Shown: positions 63,464 through 64,000 of the stretch, one piece after another
How positions within the stretch are numbered: the first letter of the stretch is position 1
Layout: every line of letters begins with the position of its first letter
From: JBBSJZ01 sp041751935
Lineage (GTDB): Bacteria; Planctomycetota; Planctomycetia; Pirellulales; Pirellulaceae
Direction: 5' to 3'
Assembly: GCA_041751935.1 (NCBI GenBank)
Contig: JBGSIA010000183.1
Span: 65,561-129,560 of the forward strand
Length of the DNA stretch: 64,000 bases
The notes under the pieces: model-generated
Databases searched by the model: none
The model's input: the letters and a program-made list of their open reading frames with translations, nothing else
Told to the model about the DNA's origin: nothing
Position numbers and translations under genes: made by a program

Positions 63464-63895
63464 ATGCGTATTTTAGTATTGTTTTGCAGTTTAGGTTTTG
63501 TCGCGGCGTCTGGCTTTGAAATGTTTGCTCCGACGCTTGCTGACGAAGCTGTTGTGACCATCGCTCCGGTCGGCCCGGTGGAAATCATTCAGCAGGGTTT
63601 TGAATTCACCGAAGGCCCAGCTTGGGATGCGAATTCACGCAGTCTGTACTTCAGTGATATTCCCCAATCGTCAATCCACAAATTGACGGACGCTGGCAAG
63701 CTCATTACCTTCACCAAGGATTCCAAGCATACTAACGGTATGTTTGTCACCGCCGCTGGTCGCTTGCTCGCTTGCCAAATGGATGGCCAAGTCGTCTCGT
63801 ACAATCAAGCAAACGGTGACGTCACAGTGATCGCAGGTGAATTCGATGGTAAACGATTCGTAACTATTCAGCCTGTTGAAATTGATCTTGGCTGA
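63464..63895 (+). pseudogene. SMP-30/gluconolactonase-like gene, truncated
   Basis: 143 residues, about half or less of the family norm of roughly 300. The signal peptide (MRILVLFCSLGFVAASGFEMFAPTLA) and the start of the propeller (EIIQQGFEFTEGPAWDANSRSLYFSDIPQSSIHKL, HTNGMFVTAAGRLLACQMDG, VIAGEFDGKRF) are normal. Directly after GKRF, where relatives continue with an N-(A/S)-PND segment, the frame reads VTIQPVEIDLG and stops at 63893-63895. None of the three frames downstream shows the missing propeller. The gene therefore looks cut by deletion or recombination, and the product would lack most of the metal site. It may be expressed as a fragment. Confidence 0.75.
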
Positions 63896-63925
63896 AACGG
63901 GGAAATTGATACTGTTGATGCGATC

Positions 63926-64000
63926 ATGGATGAATCGCAGTCCACAGCCGTCGCCGAACCGCCAGTCGATAACAGTCTACTGGAAAAGCTGCTTCATAAC
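63926..64000 (+). CDS. Possible start of a further gene, cut by the window edge
   Basis: An ATG at 63926 opens a frame of 25 codons to the window end (MDESQSTAVAEPPVDNSLLE and five more). Composition is typical of a planctomycete cytosolic N-terminus. No clear ribosome-binding site is seen, and a competing ATG at 63918 in another frame looks less plausible. Too short to name. Confidence 0.4.
   Translation, partial: MDESQSTAVAEPPVDNSLLEKLLHN

Overview
The window looks like chromosomal DNA from a planctomycete of the Pirellulaceae (Rhodopirellula-like). This rests on gene content and not on a database match. It carries three DUF1559 proteins (one with a pilin-type leader), DUF1501 and DUF1549/DUF1553 cytochrome-like proteins, SLA1-homology (SHD1) domains on secreted proteins, large membrane Ser/Thr kinases, an ECF sigma factor divergent from a kinase, and many exported hypothetical proteins. 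Genes lie on both strands in short operons. I see no integrase, transposase, CRISPR array, rRNA or tRNA gene.

Layout. 1-4.5 kb: 5' part of an EF-G gene, a pentapeptide-repeat protein and a Uma2-type nuclease. 4.7-12 kb (minus strand): exported acetyl-xylan-esterase-like hydrolase, alkaline-phosphatase-superfamily enzyme, HEAT/von Willebrand A protein, membrane-anchored HtrA-like protease and chorismate synthase. 12-16.4 kb: an exported YyaL/SSP411-type thioredoxin-fold protein (plus strand), then on the minus strand a fused CsrA-receiver protein with a hybrid histidine kinase directly downstream. 16.6-19 kb: ergothioneine genes egtB and egtD; egtD contains one in-frame TAG. 19-28 kb: two tandem DUF1559 paralogues with SHD1-like tails, a Pro/Gln-rich exported protein, an NhaC antiporter, gatC, rpmB, a lipoprotein, a classical DUF1559 pseudopilin and a DUF1080 protein. 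28-41.4 kb: a small cytochrome c, a 957-residue kinase, a YheT-type hydrolase, a run of exported proteins (Gln-rich repeat protein, trypsin-like protease, two proteins sharing a C-terminal beta domain, a Cys/Tyr-rich small protein, a CARDB-like protein), then a multi-pass kinase divergent from an ECF sigma factor. 41.4-57 kb: exported FG-GAP, DUF1501, DUF1549/1553, SHD1 and cytochrome/sugar-dehydrogenase-like proteins. 57-64 kb: Dabb and FHA proteins, a TIGR01212 radical SAM protein, HemQ/chlorite-dismutase-family protein, purC, a GH10-like protein that appears to lack both catalytic glutamates, and an SMP-30 gene cut off after its first third.

How the genes work together. Most of the window serves the cell envelope: exported hydrolases, cytochrome-like proteins, proteases and structural candidates, with membrane kinases, an FHA reader, a two-component pair and an ECF factor as signalling parts. 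Housekeeping genes (fusA-like, aroC, gatC, rpmB, purC, hemQ) are scattered singly instead of sitting in the operons known from model bacteria. The observations most worth following are the CsrA-receiver fusion, the single amber codon in egtD, the Cys/Tyr-rich exported protein, the GH10-like protein without its catalytic pair, and the truncated SMP-30 gene.
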